NCBI RefSeq assembly: GCF_003597395.2
Contig: NC_133771.1
Coordinates: forward strand, 139,504,027-139,568,026
DNA: 64,000 nt
DNA from: Chelonoidis abingdonii
Lineage: Eukaryota > Chordata > Testudines > Testudinidae
Direction: 5' to 3'
Below the pieces are notes generated by a model, which saw only the letters and a list, made by a program, of their open reading frames with translations, did not search any database and was not told the DNA's origin. Positions 46,495-58,179 of this stretch are shown here, in pieces; position 1 is the first letter of the stretch; every line of letters begins with the position of its first letter. The translations under genes and the position numbers were made by a program.

Positions 46495-47957
46495 ATAACT
46501 GAATGAAAGTCATGGGAGAAGGGAGAGATTCCAGAAGACTGGAAAAGGGCAAATATAGTGCCCATCTATAAAAAGGGAAATAAAAACAACCCAGGAAACC
46601 ACAGACCAGTTAGTTTAACTTCTGTGCCAGGGAAGATAATGGAGCAAGTAATTAAAGAAATCATCTGCAAACACTTGGAAGGTGGTAAGGTGATAGGGAA
46701 TAGCCAGCATGGATTTGTAAAGAACAAATCGTGTCAAACCAATCTGATAGCTTCTTTGATAGGATAATGAGTCTTGTGGATAAGGGAGAGCAGTGGATGT
46801 GGTATACCTAGACTTTAGTAAGGCATTTGATGCGGTCTCGCATGGATATCCTTATCGATAAACTAGGCAAATAACAATTTAGATGGGGCTACTATAAGTT
46901 GGGTGCATAACCGCTGGATAACCGTACTCAGAAAGTAGTTTATTAATGGCTCCCAATCCTGCTGGAAAGGTATAACAAGGGGTTCCGCAAGGGTCTGTTT
47001 TTGGGACCGGCTCTGTTCAATATCTTCATCAACGACTTAGATGTTGGCATAGAAAGTACGCTGATTAAGTTTGCGGACGATACCAACTGGGAGGGATTGC
47101 AACTGCTTTGGAGGACAGGGTCAAATTCAAATGATCTGGACAAAGTGGAGAAATGGTCTGAGGTAAACCGGATGAAGTTCAATAAAGCAAATGCAAAGTG
47201 CTCCACTTAGGAAGGAACAATCAGTTTCACACATACAGAATGGGAAGAGACTGTCTAGGAAGGAGTATGGCAGAAGAGATCTAGGGTCATAGTGAACCAC
47301 AAGCTAAATATGAGTCAAACAGTGTGATACTGTTGCAAAAAAAAGCAAATGTGATTCTGGATGATCATTAACAAGTGTGTTGTAACAAGACACGAGAAGC
47401 TCATTCTTCCGCTCTACTCTGCGCTGGTTAGGCCTCAACTGGAGTATTGTGGTCCAGTTCTGGTCACCGGCATTTCAAGAAAGATGTGGAGAAATTGGAG
47501 AGGGTCCAGAGAAAGAGCAACAGAATGATTAAAGGTCTTGAGGACATGACCTATGAAGGAAGCGTGAAAGAATTGGGTTTATTTAGTTTGGAAAAGAGAA
47601 GACTGAGAGGGGACATGATAGCAGTTTTCACATATCTAAAAGGGTGCATCAGGAGGAGGGAGAAACTTGTTTTACCTTAGCTTCTAATGACAGAACAAGA
47701 AGCAGTGGGCTTAAACTGCAGCAAGGGAGATTTAGGTTGGACATTAGGAAAAAGTTCCTAAACTGTCAGGGTAGTTAAACACTGGAATAAATTGCCTACG
47801 GAGATGTGGAATCTCCATCTCTGGGAGATATTTAAGAGTAGGTTAGATAAAGGTCTATCAGGGATGGTCTAGACAGTATTTGTCCTGCCATGAGGGAAGG
47901 GACTGGACTTGTGACCTCTCGAGGTCCCTTCCAGTCCTAGAGTCTATGAATCTATAA
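46495..47957 (+). mobile_element. 5'-truncated CR1-type LINE
   Basis: The largest LINE copy here. It begins within the reverse-transcriptase region, continues through the C-terminus (about 47680) and a 3' UTR containing GGGAGATTTAGGTTGGACAT, GGATGGTCTAGACAGTATTT and GAGGTCCCTTCCAGTCC, and ends TCTATGAATCTAT, a CR1-style short terminal repeat rather than poly(A). CR1 elements move by target-primed reverse transcription and are usually 5'-truncated like this. No target duplication is expected or seen. Confidence 0.92.
46520..47680 (+). pseudogene. CR1 reverse transcriptase remnant, frameshifted
   Basis: Broken reverse transcriptase. Three reading segments survive. 46546-46764 includes NPGNHRPVSLTSVPGKIMEQ and GNSQHGFVKNKSC, the palm/fingers motifs of non-LTR reverse transcriptases. 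46800-46850 reads DFSKAFDAVSH, the first catalytic aspartate motif. 47001-47210 includes FNIFINDLDVGIE and the catalytic FADDT. 47447-47680 is the C-terminal [17 protein letters not shown] segment. They lie in different frames with stops between them, so no functional enzyme is made. The N-terminal endonuclease is absent through 5' truncation. Confidence 0.9.
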
Positions 47958-48037
47958 CACTTTCAACAAGCAACATAAACCCTTGCATCCTGAAGCATGC
48001 AGTGTGCAATCAAACAGCGACAAACAAACCCGAGGGG

Positions 48038-48271
48038 CAGGGACCAGCTCCAGCGTTTTGCCGCCCAAGAGGTGCGAAAAAAAAATATATAAAAATCTGC
48101 GATCGGCAGCAGCTCCACCGCGCCACTTTCTTCTTTGGTGGCAATTTGGCGGCAGGTCCTTCCCTCCGAGAGGGACCGAGGGACCCACCGCCAAATTGCC
48201 ACCAAAAAGCCAGACGAGCCACCCCTTCCCCTTGTCCGCCCCAAGCACCTGCTTGCTGAACTGGTGCCTGG
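48038..48271. mobile_element. Copy of the CAGGGCCGGCTCCAG hAT family, right end lost
   Basis: Begins CAGGGACCAGCTCCAGCGTT, then TTGCCGCCCAAGAG, GATCGGCAGCAGCTCCACCG, GGCAGGTCCTTCCCTCCGAG and CCACCGCCAAATTGCCACCA, colinear with 2676-2938. The right terminus stops at CTGGTGCCTGGAGC, where SINE tail sequence begins. Several overlapping frames of 79-126 codons on both strands are translations of this repeat. Confidence 0.75.
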
Positions 48272-48362
48272 AGCACCTAGCATAATTGTGGCCCCATCCT
48301 CGTTGGTCCTTAGGCACTACTGCAATAAACAATTAATAAATATAAATACAACAAATAAAAAT
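48272..48362 (+). mobile_element. SINE 3' tail, plus strand
   Basis: CACCTAGCATAATTGTGGCC, CCATCCTCGTTGGTCCTTAG and GCACTACTGCAATAAACAAT then AATAAATATAAAT follow the SINE tail order, ending in an A-rich repeat. Confidence 0.6.
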
Positions 48363-49003
48363 GGTGCAGAATAGTTTAAAAGGAACAACCATTGTCTAGA
48401 ACTTCAAATGGTGAAGGAGAAGTTTCTCCTCCTAGAAGCTGATGCAATAGTTTAAAAACAGATGTCTACTAATAATATCAGTACCACCACTGTTACTTGA
48501 GACTCTGAAACAGAATCATCCTGCTGTCATCTGGTCAGAAGAATGATCTGCCTCCACTGTATGAGGCCAAGTTCATATTACGTACTAATGCCATGTGTTG
48601 CACTTTCTTCCTCTTCTCACACTCTGACTGCATATTGAGCAAACAACAAAACCCCCTCCCTGTGTCTGTTTCAGCTCATACTAATTTTATAGTCTTTAAA
48701 AAAAACTTAAAAAGAAGAACTGATTTCTGAGATTTTCCTATTGCAAGAAACTTTGACAACTATTGTCTTTTTGCGTGTTTGCTTGTTACAGCTGCTGTTT
48801 CTGGAACTGCAGGGCAGTTCCTCATTGACAAAAGTACTTGATTCAGGGCCAGGCTTTCTCAGCTTTCTTATTGGCATTCAGGATTACTAAATTTTAGAAG
48901 TAATTGCGTACAGAAATTAGGCACAGAATTGCATGAGTATTTTTACATGCATCCCTGGACTCCCGGAATTTTAAAAATCAGGCTGACAACGTTCAGTGAA
49001 AAG
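48363..49003. other. Unrecognised non-coding sequence
   Basis: Nothing recognised. The last 8 bp (GTGAAAAG, 48996-49003) form the left target duplication of the next element. Confidence 0.4.
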
Positions 49004-49696
49004 TAAGGCTATCGATTAATCACAGTTAACTCACACAATTAACTCAAAAAATTGTGATTAAAAAAATTAATCACAATTAATCACAGTGTTACGCAATAGA
49101 ATACCAAATGAAATTTATTACATATTTTTGGATATCTTTCTACATTTTCAAAAATATTGATTTAAATTACAACAGAGATACAAAGTGTACAATGCTCACT
49201 TTATATGATTATTTTTATTACTAATATTTGCACTCTAAAAATGATAAACAAAAGAAATAGTATTTTTCAGTTCACCTCATACAAGTAGCGAGCAGCATTA
49301 TCTTCTGCAAATGTAAACAAACTTGTTTGTCTGAGCAATTGGCTGAACAAGAAGTAGGACTGAGTGCATTTGTAGGCTCTAAAGTTTTAGATTGTTTTGT
49401 TTGGGAGTGCAGGGATTTTTACATAATTCTACATTTCAAATTCAACTTTCATGACAAAGAAATTGAACTACAGTACTTGCAATGAGGGGAATTGAAATAT
49501 ATTTGTTTTTTACAGTGCAAATATTTGTAATAAATAAATATAAATTGAGCACTGTACACTTTGTATTCTACATTGTAATGGAAATCAATATATTTGAAAA
49601 TGTAGAAAACATCAAAAAATATTTAAATAAATGTTATTCTATTATTGTTTAACAATGCGATTAATCACGATTAATTTTAATTGCTTGACAGCCCTA
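49004..49696. mobile_element. 693-bp hAT-type element with perfect 8-bp target duplication
   Basis: Flanked by GTGAAAAG at 48996-49003 and 49697-49704. The ends TAAGGCTATCGATTAATCAC and ATTGCTTGACAGCCCTA, with AATCACGATTAATTTTAATT inside the right end, form inverted repeats rich in GATTAATC. A second inner pair, TACAAAGTGTACAATGCTCA against TTGAGCACTGTACACTTTGT, is also inverted. It encloses a very AT-rich body with no transposase. Confidence 0.88.
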
Positions 49697-49704
49697 GTGA
49701 AAAG

Positions 49705-51659
49705 TAATAACAGATGTGATATACAGTATTGACAAAAAGCTAGTATTCAACTACCACAGGGGCACCTAAACCATCTCTTGTAGCCTGATCCCTAACTTAG
49801 CCTTAAACATGTCCAGTGAAGATGATTTCACAACCTTCCTTGATGGTTTTTTCCATACAACTTTTTTGTACAACTTTCCATATAATTTTTTCCATGACTC
49901 TTCTTATAATTCTCTTTCACCAGTTCTTTAGTACAAGGGCCATGTGCATGAATGTAGGGATGTATTTGCTCCTGAGGCAATCAGTTGTTTGCAATAATAT
50001 GATATTTCGCACGACTATAGCGATTTTTAGATCCAGCTCTTAGTCCATTTTCCAAACATTAGTGAATGTTTTATCCCCATGTTACAGATGTGAAAATCCA
50101 AACAAATTTGTGGCAGAGCCAGGAATAGATATTCGAAGATTCTGAATTCCTCTGTATTGCAAATAAGAACTTTGATTTCTTTGTGTCTCTGTGCTCAAGT
50201 CACACCTATCTGCATCAGAAAAAAGACTCTTTTTAAGAAATGTGTATGCATCATTATATTCTGCTTTGATAATATAATAATTTATACTTCCCCCTTATAA
50301 TTAAAAAAAAAAAGTACTGCAGGGTGCTACAGCAATGATCCCAAATGCTGCACTAATATTATTCTAAATGACAGCATTTTGGACTATTATTACAGAATAC
50401 GCTAACATAATTTTGTAAAATAACTCTACTTTTCATGCAGAGCTCAAAACGCTCTACAACATTAATTAACATTGCTCTACTTCCCATGCCAGCTTTTGAT
50501 TTTTGATAAACCCTAATTATGTGGGAGAGTTTTTATTAATGTAATAGTTTAATTGTAACCATATTTGTCGTCATTTCCCATCCCCTGCCTTTGCTTCTTA
50601 TTCAGATATGCACGTGCTATGTTATACTACGCTGCCAACACCTGTGACCTGACCGTTGCTTTGTTTATACCTGCCAGCATGTTTCTTATGGTTGTCAGTT
50701 GAACTGCATGGAAGTAGCTGCACTGTAGGTGTGTGCACATGCTGTACACAGTCAACTATTTGACACTCCATTTGTGTCCCAAATCTGAGGAGAGGCCCCT
50801 GCATTCATAAACACCGCACTGTAAAACAGAATAGTGATTTAAATGGAGTAGGCAGGGAGATTTAGTCTACAAAACTAAAAAATTACCTGCTTCATTTTAT
50901 AAGTCATTTGGCCTCTAATTCATGCCCATGGGAATCACCATCTCAAGGGCTTTGATATAGGAGGTATACGGCTTGTATACCTCAGCATACATATCCTGCG
51001 GGCAACATTACATAAGGTGGCTGACATTTTTACATTGTGTTTCATCCCACTTTCTCTTCACAACCTCCTGGATCCCTCCCCTCTAACTTCATCCACTAGG
51101 ATCATGTTATTGAGCAAACTGTATGTAATAGCAGGTATTCTTCAGAAGATTACAGGGACATTGCAGGTGGAGTCAGTGCCATGTCTCAGTCAACTTGTAA
51201 GTGCATTTCAAATTGCTAATCCAAGAGTAGTTTGCAAGCAACTTTTGCCTCTGCTCTCTTTGGAAATGTTAGATGGCAATTCAGCAGCAGATTTCACCTT
51301 CAGTTCCAGAGCAGAACAACCCACATACCGCCTTCCTTTTCTCCCACTTATAACCCTCTGGTCCTCCCTATGTTTTTCAAGTCACTTTGTCTTACTTTGC
51401 TACTTGCTTTGTGGTGTCCCTTCAATATTCATGATAGATAGACTGTGATGAAAAGTATCTTAGATAAAGAGAATCATTCATTTATGCCATGCTAGTTTTT
51501 GTCTATATCTGGGCAAGCAATCTCAGAATTCATACATCTTTTTAATGCTCTTCTCAATGTCATCTTAATACTGTAGTTCTCTCTCCATCCCCACTTGTTA
51601 CATCTTCACCTACATTTCAGAGTCCTCTGAGCAGTAGGTGTATATATATGTATGTGTAT
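49705..51659. other. Mostly unrecognised sequence
   Basis: 50050-50160 (CCCATGTTACAGATGTGAAA, GCAGAGCCAGGAATAGATAT) may be a worn minus-strand MIR. A-run at about 50305. The plus frame of 143 codons at 51017-51448 is hydrophobic near its C-terminus but has no recognisable family, promoter or splice context; I do not call it a gene. Confidence 0.35.
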
Positions 51660-51917
51660 CAGGGCCAGCACCAGCGAAGGAAGCAGGTGACTGGGGCAGC
51701 CAATAGAAAGGGGCTGCAGTCCGTCCATTGTTGGGTTGGCAAGTCCTGGTCAGCAGCGGCGGCACTTCAGCGGCAGCTGAATCGGCCCACTTCAGTCTTC
51801 AGGGGCACTTCAGCGGCCGGTCCTTCACTCCGTCTTCCTCTTCGGCAGCAGCTCAATTGGGGTTGTTTTTTTTTCCCCTCACCGCTTGGGGCAGCAAAAA
51901 AGCTGGAGCCGGCCCTG
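51660..51917 (-). mobile_element. hAT element, third copy of family, perfect 8-bp target duplication
   Basis: 258 bp. Ends CAGGGCCAGCACCAG and AGCTGGAGCCGGCCCTG are inverted. ATGTGTAT flanks it at 51652-51659 and 51918-51925. On the minus strand the order CAGGGCCGGCTCCAGCTTTT, TTGCTGCCCCAAGCGG, GAAGGACCGGCCGCTGAAGT matches 2676-2938. The 92- and 108-codon plus frames are repeat translations. Confidence 0.88.
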
Positions 51918-51925
51918 ATGTGTAT

Positions 51926-54430
51926 AAATATGTTACACATGAAAATGACAACTGTGGAATTAAATCTACTTTAATTCAATTCTGCCTGTTCCTGCTCCAT
52001 ACCTGAGTGGGGAACTTTTTTAAACAGACGTGTGAAATAAGAGGTTTCTTCAATCATCATGGTGAAGGGTAGGTGAGCCTGTGGCTTGCCCTCTCATTCC
52101 ATTTTCAGTAGGGAGTACATAATAGAAAAGAAAATGTTAAGCTTAGAGTACAGGAAAATTCAATCTATAAAATGATATAGGCGATTTTTCGATGTCATTT
52201 GGTCCTATAAAAGTTACTCTTAGGCTATGCCACACCATCCTATAGCATGTTTTGCAATACTTGTTTTGCAGGGTTTTCTGTTATATATAGAGATGGACCT
52301 GGATGTGTCCCCTAAATCCAAACATCCCTGAACTTTGTGATGAATCAGAGATTTGAATTTTACAGAAATCCCATTTCTCTGACTTGAGGGTTTGAAAATT
52401 TGCCTGTAGAACTGATTTTTGCAGAAAGAACTGATGTCTTACAGTATTCCCTTTGATTCAGATGTGCAAAGCTTCTTTTATCTCTCATCTCCATCCCTCA
52501 TGGAGCTAGAAGTATTCTCTCTGTACCATTTTCTCTTCCACTCCCTCCCGCCTAGCCCCCCTTGAGGCCCTGTATCATAGTTATATTTCATCTGTTTTGG
52601 CGAAAAGGGGTGAGAACCAGTGGAGCCTACAGTAGCTGAAAGAAAAGATGGATGTATCCAGCACATGCCAAGAAAATAAACATCAAATCTCAAGCATTGT
52701 CTGATTCCCAGGAATTCTGAAAAACTTGCCACTTTCTCACTTTGATTTGCTTATTTTACAAGCTCAAAGAATAAAGTATTGAATGTTACACAGCAGCTGC
52801 CCCAGGAAATAATTCACTCATTCCACCATTCCAGACTTCAAGGAAAAAAAAGTCAGTGAAGGGGGTGGGGGGGGAAGCCAATTTCTCTGCAAAATATCCA
52901 GTTTCTCAGTCACTTTAACAGTCTCTAAGTGAAAAGAATGTTTTGGTTTGGTGTCCTTCCAATTCTCGTGGTTTAGCTGAGGATTTTGGAGAATGTATTT
53001 ACTACATAGCTAACTGCTAGAACAGATTTATCCTGCAGTTTGGGCCTTGCCATGTGCTGAATGATTATACAGGCCTGGAGGGAGTCTGAAAGCATAAACA
53101 TTTACTTCATAAAAGAGATTCTGCAGACAGGAGGCCCGAGACAATTGACTCTGGGTAATCATTTGTGCTTCGCTTAAAAAAAAAATTTTTTTTTAAAATC
53201 CTCAGTTGCCAGAAGCCATAGCGGAGACGCACACACACTTCAGGAACACAGGCCTTTTCCATAATGGGCAGTGAATAAATCAGGACTGGTCTAGGAATAA
53301 AGTTGCCAGTTGGCTGAATGCTATTCACAGAGTTCTACAATCCTATCATCCGCCTCATGTTTAATATAGAGAGAAACTCAATGAAGATTAGAGATTCCTG
53401 CATGCAATGCTTTGTCTTGACTTGGGTAGGCAACTTAACAAAAAAAATATGCTTTTGGACCTTGTTGAACCAGTGAGGTGATCCACCATCATTTTGCTGT
53501 TCTCCTGTGGGCTCTCAAGAGTTTTCATAGGTTCCCATTCCAGTTCAGACTAAGTAGAAATATCTCCAGTATCAAATGTACAGTATTATGCTCAGATACC
53601 ACAATGATAGGTGCCTTTGAAATACATAGGCAGGTTTCCCTTAGGAGCATACTTTCCTTCCACCCTTGCACAGAATGGAGATCAAATGCAGAAAGAGAAT
53701 AGGAGTTTAACTGTCATCCCTTGGGGGCTTCGTTCCCATCACCATACTCCTCCAGCCTGTTTCCCAAGTCTGTATCCCTTACTCCTATAGATGCTAGGCA
53801 TTTCTCTGTCCTCCTCTAGAGTGCAAGATTCCCCCCTCCCGCTCCACAGCTCTCTCTGCTTCTCACTGACCCCCAATTCCCCTTAAAAAACTAAAGAGCA
53901 GAAGTTGGGAAAATCCATCATTTTCGTGGACTATATTTCTCACACTAAAAAAACATATGCATGTGAAATGCTATAACAAATGGTGAAATGTTGCCCTTGT
54001 GACCCGACAAGGCTTGCCAGCCATCCTGAAATGTATGGGTCAGCCCCAATTTTCAAGCCTCGCCTGACTTGCAGAGCCTGAGGATGATTGAAGACTGTGA
54101 CTTCATGTGTAGCTTCACAATAGACCACCACCAGTGTGATGTGTTGGAGCAACAAGGTCACGTGTGAAGTAAAATATTGTGACAGCTTCCTGGCACCACA
54201 TTGCACTTATTTTGTCCTGCAGAAAAAAATGGATAAGAGATCCAGTTCCATCTATCAAAATAACTAAGCAAAGACAAAGCCTAAAGAGGACTTAATAGTC
54301 ATCTCTGGGATGTCCTTCCAGATGATGATTTGCTGAGGATGAAGATGAACTAAACTGCAGCTTTCTGGAGAGCTGGTGTGATGATAGAACTCACTGTTCC
54401 AGGGAACGCCTATTGCTTTGCTAGGAAAAG
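51926..54430. other. Largely unrecognised sequence
   Basis: No gene recognised. 52285-52400 has the GGATGTGTCC...AAATCCAAACATCCCTGAAC words shared with 28640-28860. A G-run is at 52861-52875 and an A/T block at 53175-53197. 53040-53170 shows no repeat signature. Confidence 0.35.
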
Positions 54431-54438
54431 CATTAGAG

Positions 54439-54632
54439 CTGGGGTAGTCAATTATTTTTTGTCATGATCCAAATTTCTTGGTCAAGGTATAATCAAGATC
54501 CAGACTTCAGAGAAACATTTTTCACACCACAATAACAATAATGATAATAAGTAAATAAAAAGATGTCATGGTCCATTCGAAAGCATCTGGTGGTACAGAT
54601 TTGGCCTACAGTCCACCTATTGACTATCCATG
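54439..54632. mobile_element. 194-bp hAT-like MITE with near-perfect 8-bp target duplication
   Basis: Ends CTGGGGTAGTCAATTATTTT and CCACCTATTGACTATCCATG are inverted (ATAGTCAATWRKT). Flanks CATTAGAG (54431-54438) and TATTAGAG (54633-54640) match at seven of eight bases. The interior includes CACAATAACAATAATGATAA and no coding region. Confidence 0.7.
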
Positions 54633-54640
54633 TATTAGAG

Positions 54641-54705
54641 AGTTTGTGCTTGTGAAACACTTTGAAAATGCAAAGCACTATATAGTTGTAAAATATTATT
54701 TTATG
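54641..54705 (+). mobile_element. SINE 3' tail scrap
   Basis: GAAACACTTTGAAAATGCAA then AGCACTATATAGTTGTAAAA and ATATTATTTTA follow the 'AAAGCACTTTGAAAA...GCTATATAA...TATTATT' pattern of MIR/tRNA-core SINE 3' ends. The hAT at 54439 probably inserted into or beside it. Confidence 0.5.
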
Positions 54706-55291
54706 GTATAGGACCTATGAAGCCCTAATTGGTCTTGGGCACAACTGTCCCTCTTTCCCGTCACAACTACTGTGATCTTCTGCTGGATTGCTCTTGCTGT
54801 CAGTTCCTGGTGTTGAGCTCTCCAAGGTCAGTGGCTCCACAGTTTTAGAGAAAGATCAGAATCTAAGGGTGAAGGCCTTTCTCTCTCCAAGTGCCCCAGG
54901 ATCTGATATGGTAAACTCTGGGCCACAGTGCAAGACTTACCTTTTATAACTGCCCTCTGGACTATTTTTCCATCTGGATACGTAGGTGAATTTAACAGTC
55001 ATTTTTATACCTTAACTTCACTGATTTTGTATTTGTAGTAGAATGTGGCCACATGCAAAGGCAACGGGTGCTGGTGTTTACTATACTGTAATGCAATAAA
55101 CAAACAACAGTGGCAATTGGTGTTGACCACTATCTCAATTAACTTTGTTTAAACAGAGCCCATTACCTTGCATAACCAGTGACTAGAAAGGATGCCATAT
55201 GGCCATCAGTGATTTGAGGACTTCAAAATGGGCAAGGACATTTAGAACTATAGGATCTCAGAGGCAGCTAAAGGCGTTGAAGTTACAAAGA
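54706..55291. other. Unrecognised non-coding sequence
   Basis: Nothing recognised. Confidence 0.4.
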
Positions 55292-55690
55292 GTTCTTTAG
55301 CACCTTAAAGACTAACAGATGTATTGGAGCATGAGCTTTCAAGGGTGAACGCCCACTTCATCAGACGCATGTAATGGAAATTTCCAGAGGCAGGTATAAA
55401 TATGCAGGCAAGAATCTTTCTTGAGATAATTAGGTTAGTTCATTTATGTAGGTTGTGTTCTTCTTCTAGCAGTTGAGGTGTGAACACCAAGGGAGGAAAA
55501 ACTGCTTTTGTAGTTGGCTAGCCATTCACAGTCTTTGTTTAATCCTGAGCTGATGGTGTCAAATTTGCAGATGAACTGGAGCTCAGCAGTTTCTCTTTGA
55601 AGTCTGGTCCTGAAGGTTTTTTTGCTGTAAAATGGCTACCTTTAAATCTGCTATTGTGTGGCCAGGGAGACTGATTCCCTAGGAGGACTA
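55292..55690 (-). mobile_element. AGACTAACAG repeat with coding end, possibly Penelope-like
   Basis: Plus strand 55292-55372 has AAAGACTAACAGATGTATTG, GAGCATGAGCTTTCAAGGGT, matching one arm of the 7800 palindrome. Beyond it, the minus strand translates upstream as LPGHTIADLKVAILQQK (about 55676-55620) and, after a frameshift, as RLQRETAELQFICKFDTISS then GLNKDCEWLANY (about 55610-55515). The 'ERE..FI.KFDT...GLN' pattern resembles the C-terminal end of Penelope-like retroelements. That is my inference; the family was not searched. The 81-bp non-coding arm would then be its 3' region. Confidence 0.5.
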
Positions 55691-58179
55691 TTGGAAAGGA
55701 TATAATTACACAGTACAATCTGTTCCATAGGGACAGACACAGCTAAACTGAAATGCAGATAAGATTGACACTTTGATGTAATCACACTTCATTGAGCAAC
55801 AGTCAAAGCTCTCAAACAGCAACAGAACGCAAGTGGCATGTGAGTATGAATATTAACCTTGTAACCTCAACTACTTCTGATTTTCATCCAGTGTTGCCTG
55901 GTCAATTAATGACGTACACTGTGCTGAGTTCACCCACTGGAGAGACTAAGGCAACAGCATGAGTGAGCTACATTCTAAAGAACACAGGGGAAAGTGTCTT
56001 GAAACAAAGCACTAGAAAAAATGATGGCACAAGAAACAGAATAAAGCAAAGAACGTGGGATTGGGTCAACCAGTCCCTGCAATCTATGCTTCTGAATGAT
56101 GGAGGAAGGAACTTGTGAAGGATATCACGCACACTTGATTCGCCCTTGGGTGCACAATGTTTGCAATGTCTAGTTCTTACTGATTCACCTCTATCCAAAG
56201 GGAGTCAAAGTCTGGAATTTTATCACCTAGCTTATGTACCAAATGTTCATAAAAGATGACCTTCTGCCACACTCAGTTCCCAGTTCCTAACAGCAGTGCT
56301 ATTCCCCAGTTAGCACCAGAGCAATGCCTTGGCACAAAAGAGGACAAAAAACTAGTGCTGATTGAATACGATGTTTTAATTGTATTTGGTATCACAGAAA
56401 AGTTCTGGACAAAATATTAACTGCAGCAAGTGAGCTAATCTAGGAAGTTTTAAACATTTATATTGAGTTTTATCACACTCAAATTGAAATTAATGGCAAA
56501 ATTCCCACTGACTTCAGCAGGAGCAGGTCCATTAAGCTCTAATGCAATTGGCATTAGAACACAAAAATCACTGATTCTCCTCTCACTCATATATATGTAA
56601 ATCAGGAGTAACTTCACTGGTGTTAAGCAAGTTACATCAATATAGAACCAGTGTAAGTGAGAAGAGTTTTGGACCCCATTTCTGTTAGCAAAGCTCATTA
56701 GAAGTGGGTCTGAACAGGAACCTCAGATTCAGCTTCACTCTACCAATGAGTCCCCTGAATTATGGGGAAATTCAGTTCTATATCTAATCTGGATTCAAAT
56801 ATCCTGGCTTGAGTCCATCTATAGAATTTGACTCCATGTTCCTGAAACAAAGGTTAAACCAACTCTCCATTACCCATCTTACTCACAGGACAATTTGTGA
56901 GCCCAAATTTTGTTCATTTCTTCCAGAAGCTTAAGTTGCATTCAGAAGAGGGCAGTGTCAGTGCTGTTTCTCACCTGCTCTCAACAGGGAACTGCCAGTA
57001 CAACTAAACCTCTACTAGTGAAATGGGATTTAGCAAGTTCTTTTCAGAATTTGGAATCAGGTACATTTGCTTGTTTTTCATCCCACGCAGTCAACTAGTA
57101 GGTACTATCTGGTTTTACAGTACTGTGTATATCATAAGATAAGGAATCTATACTACTAGAAGTTGAAGATTGTGCCACATGTAAATGAAAAATCAATTTG
57201 CCATAAGATATCTCGGTCATAATGTTAATAGATTTGGTGGTAGCACATTATTTCTAGAGTTTAATGCATCTACAATGCACATACAATTTCTTGGATGTGT
57301 AGCTATGTTAGTATTGGGATTAGAACGGAGTGGAGTAAGAGAATACTAGTGTTTGAGTGAACAGTACTGTTAGTTTTTTCATTATTTGAGCAACTAAGCA
57401 TCCATAGCTAGAGTAAGAGCAAATATCAGAAACTTAAATTCAAACTGCTCTGAATCAGATGGGTTCAAGGTCAGATTCCTAGACCATGACCTGCCATTAC
57501 AGGTTGGTACTGCGTCAAATCTATGAAGCGCTGTCATTCTCACGTTCCACTCAAGATGGTGGAAACTGTATTAGAACAGGTGATCACATCAGATTCCCAC
57601 CGTTCAAGATAGCAGGAATCTCATTGTATCTACTATTTGGGGCCAAAACCTTACAAGAACAATTTACATGGTTTTAGCACCGTTGTCTGTAAACCCAAGT
57701 CCTATCCTCAAACCTAAACATTAGCTTAAACTTGGATCCAGCTCCTGATCCAAGCAGAACCTCCTCAGACCATCTTTACTTACAACCATGAAATAAACAT
57801 GTTTTGTATTTCCTTTTGACCTGGGCAACTTTTCTTTCTCTCTCTCTCAAATGACAAACTACCTCCTAGCCCTATCTCCAGGCATTTATTTAATTTCTGA
57901 TATGAGGAAAGGAAACTATTCTCCCCCCTCCAGGGTCCAGGATTTGTACCATTAAAAATTGAAAAATAAATAAATAAAACTACAACCAGCTGTAAAAATA
58001 TTCGCTAAAGAAGTTGCAGATGTTCCTAGGAGAGCTACTGAATATTTTGGCACCTTTGTTCTGTCACTGAAAGCAAAACATGATATTCAATTACAGTTGT
58101 TGTGTGATTTTATAAAATTTAAGGCAATCGAGACAAATAGGTACTGGATAGAACCACAGAGAACATGGATTAGACAGGC
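55691..58179. other. Largely unrecognised sequence with one palindromic MITE
   Basis: 56570-56676 (CTGATTCTCCTCTCACTCAT...AGTGTAAGTGAGAAGAG) is a diverged member of the GATTCT palindromic family. (TC)n at 57833-57849 and (AAAT)n at 57961-57977. No gene recognised. Confidence 0.45.

Noticed and set aside
47952..48332. Several overlapping frames of 79-126 codons on both strands
   Set aside because: All are translations of a non-autonomous hAT copy.
51017..51448. 143-codon plus-strand frame as a secreted or membrane protein
   Set aside because: The hydrophobic C-terminal part alone is weak evidence; no family, start context or conservation can be shown.
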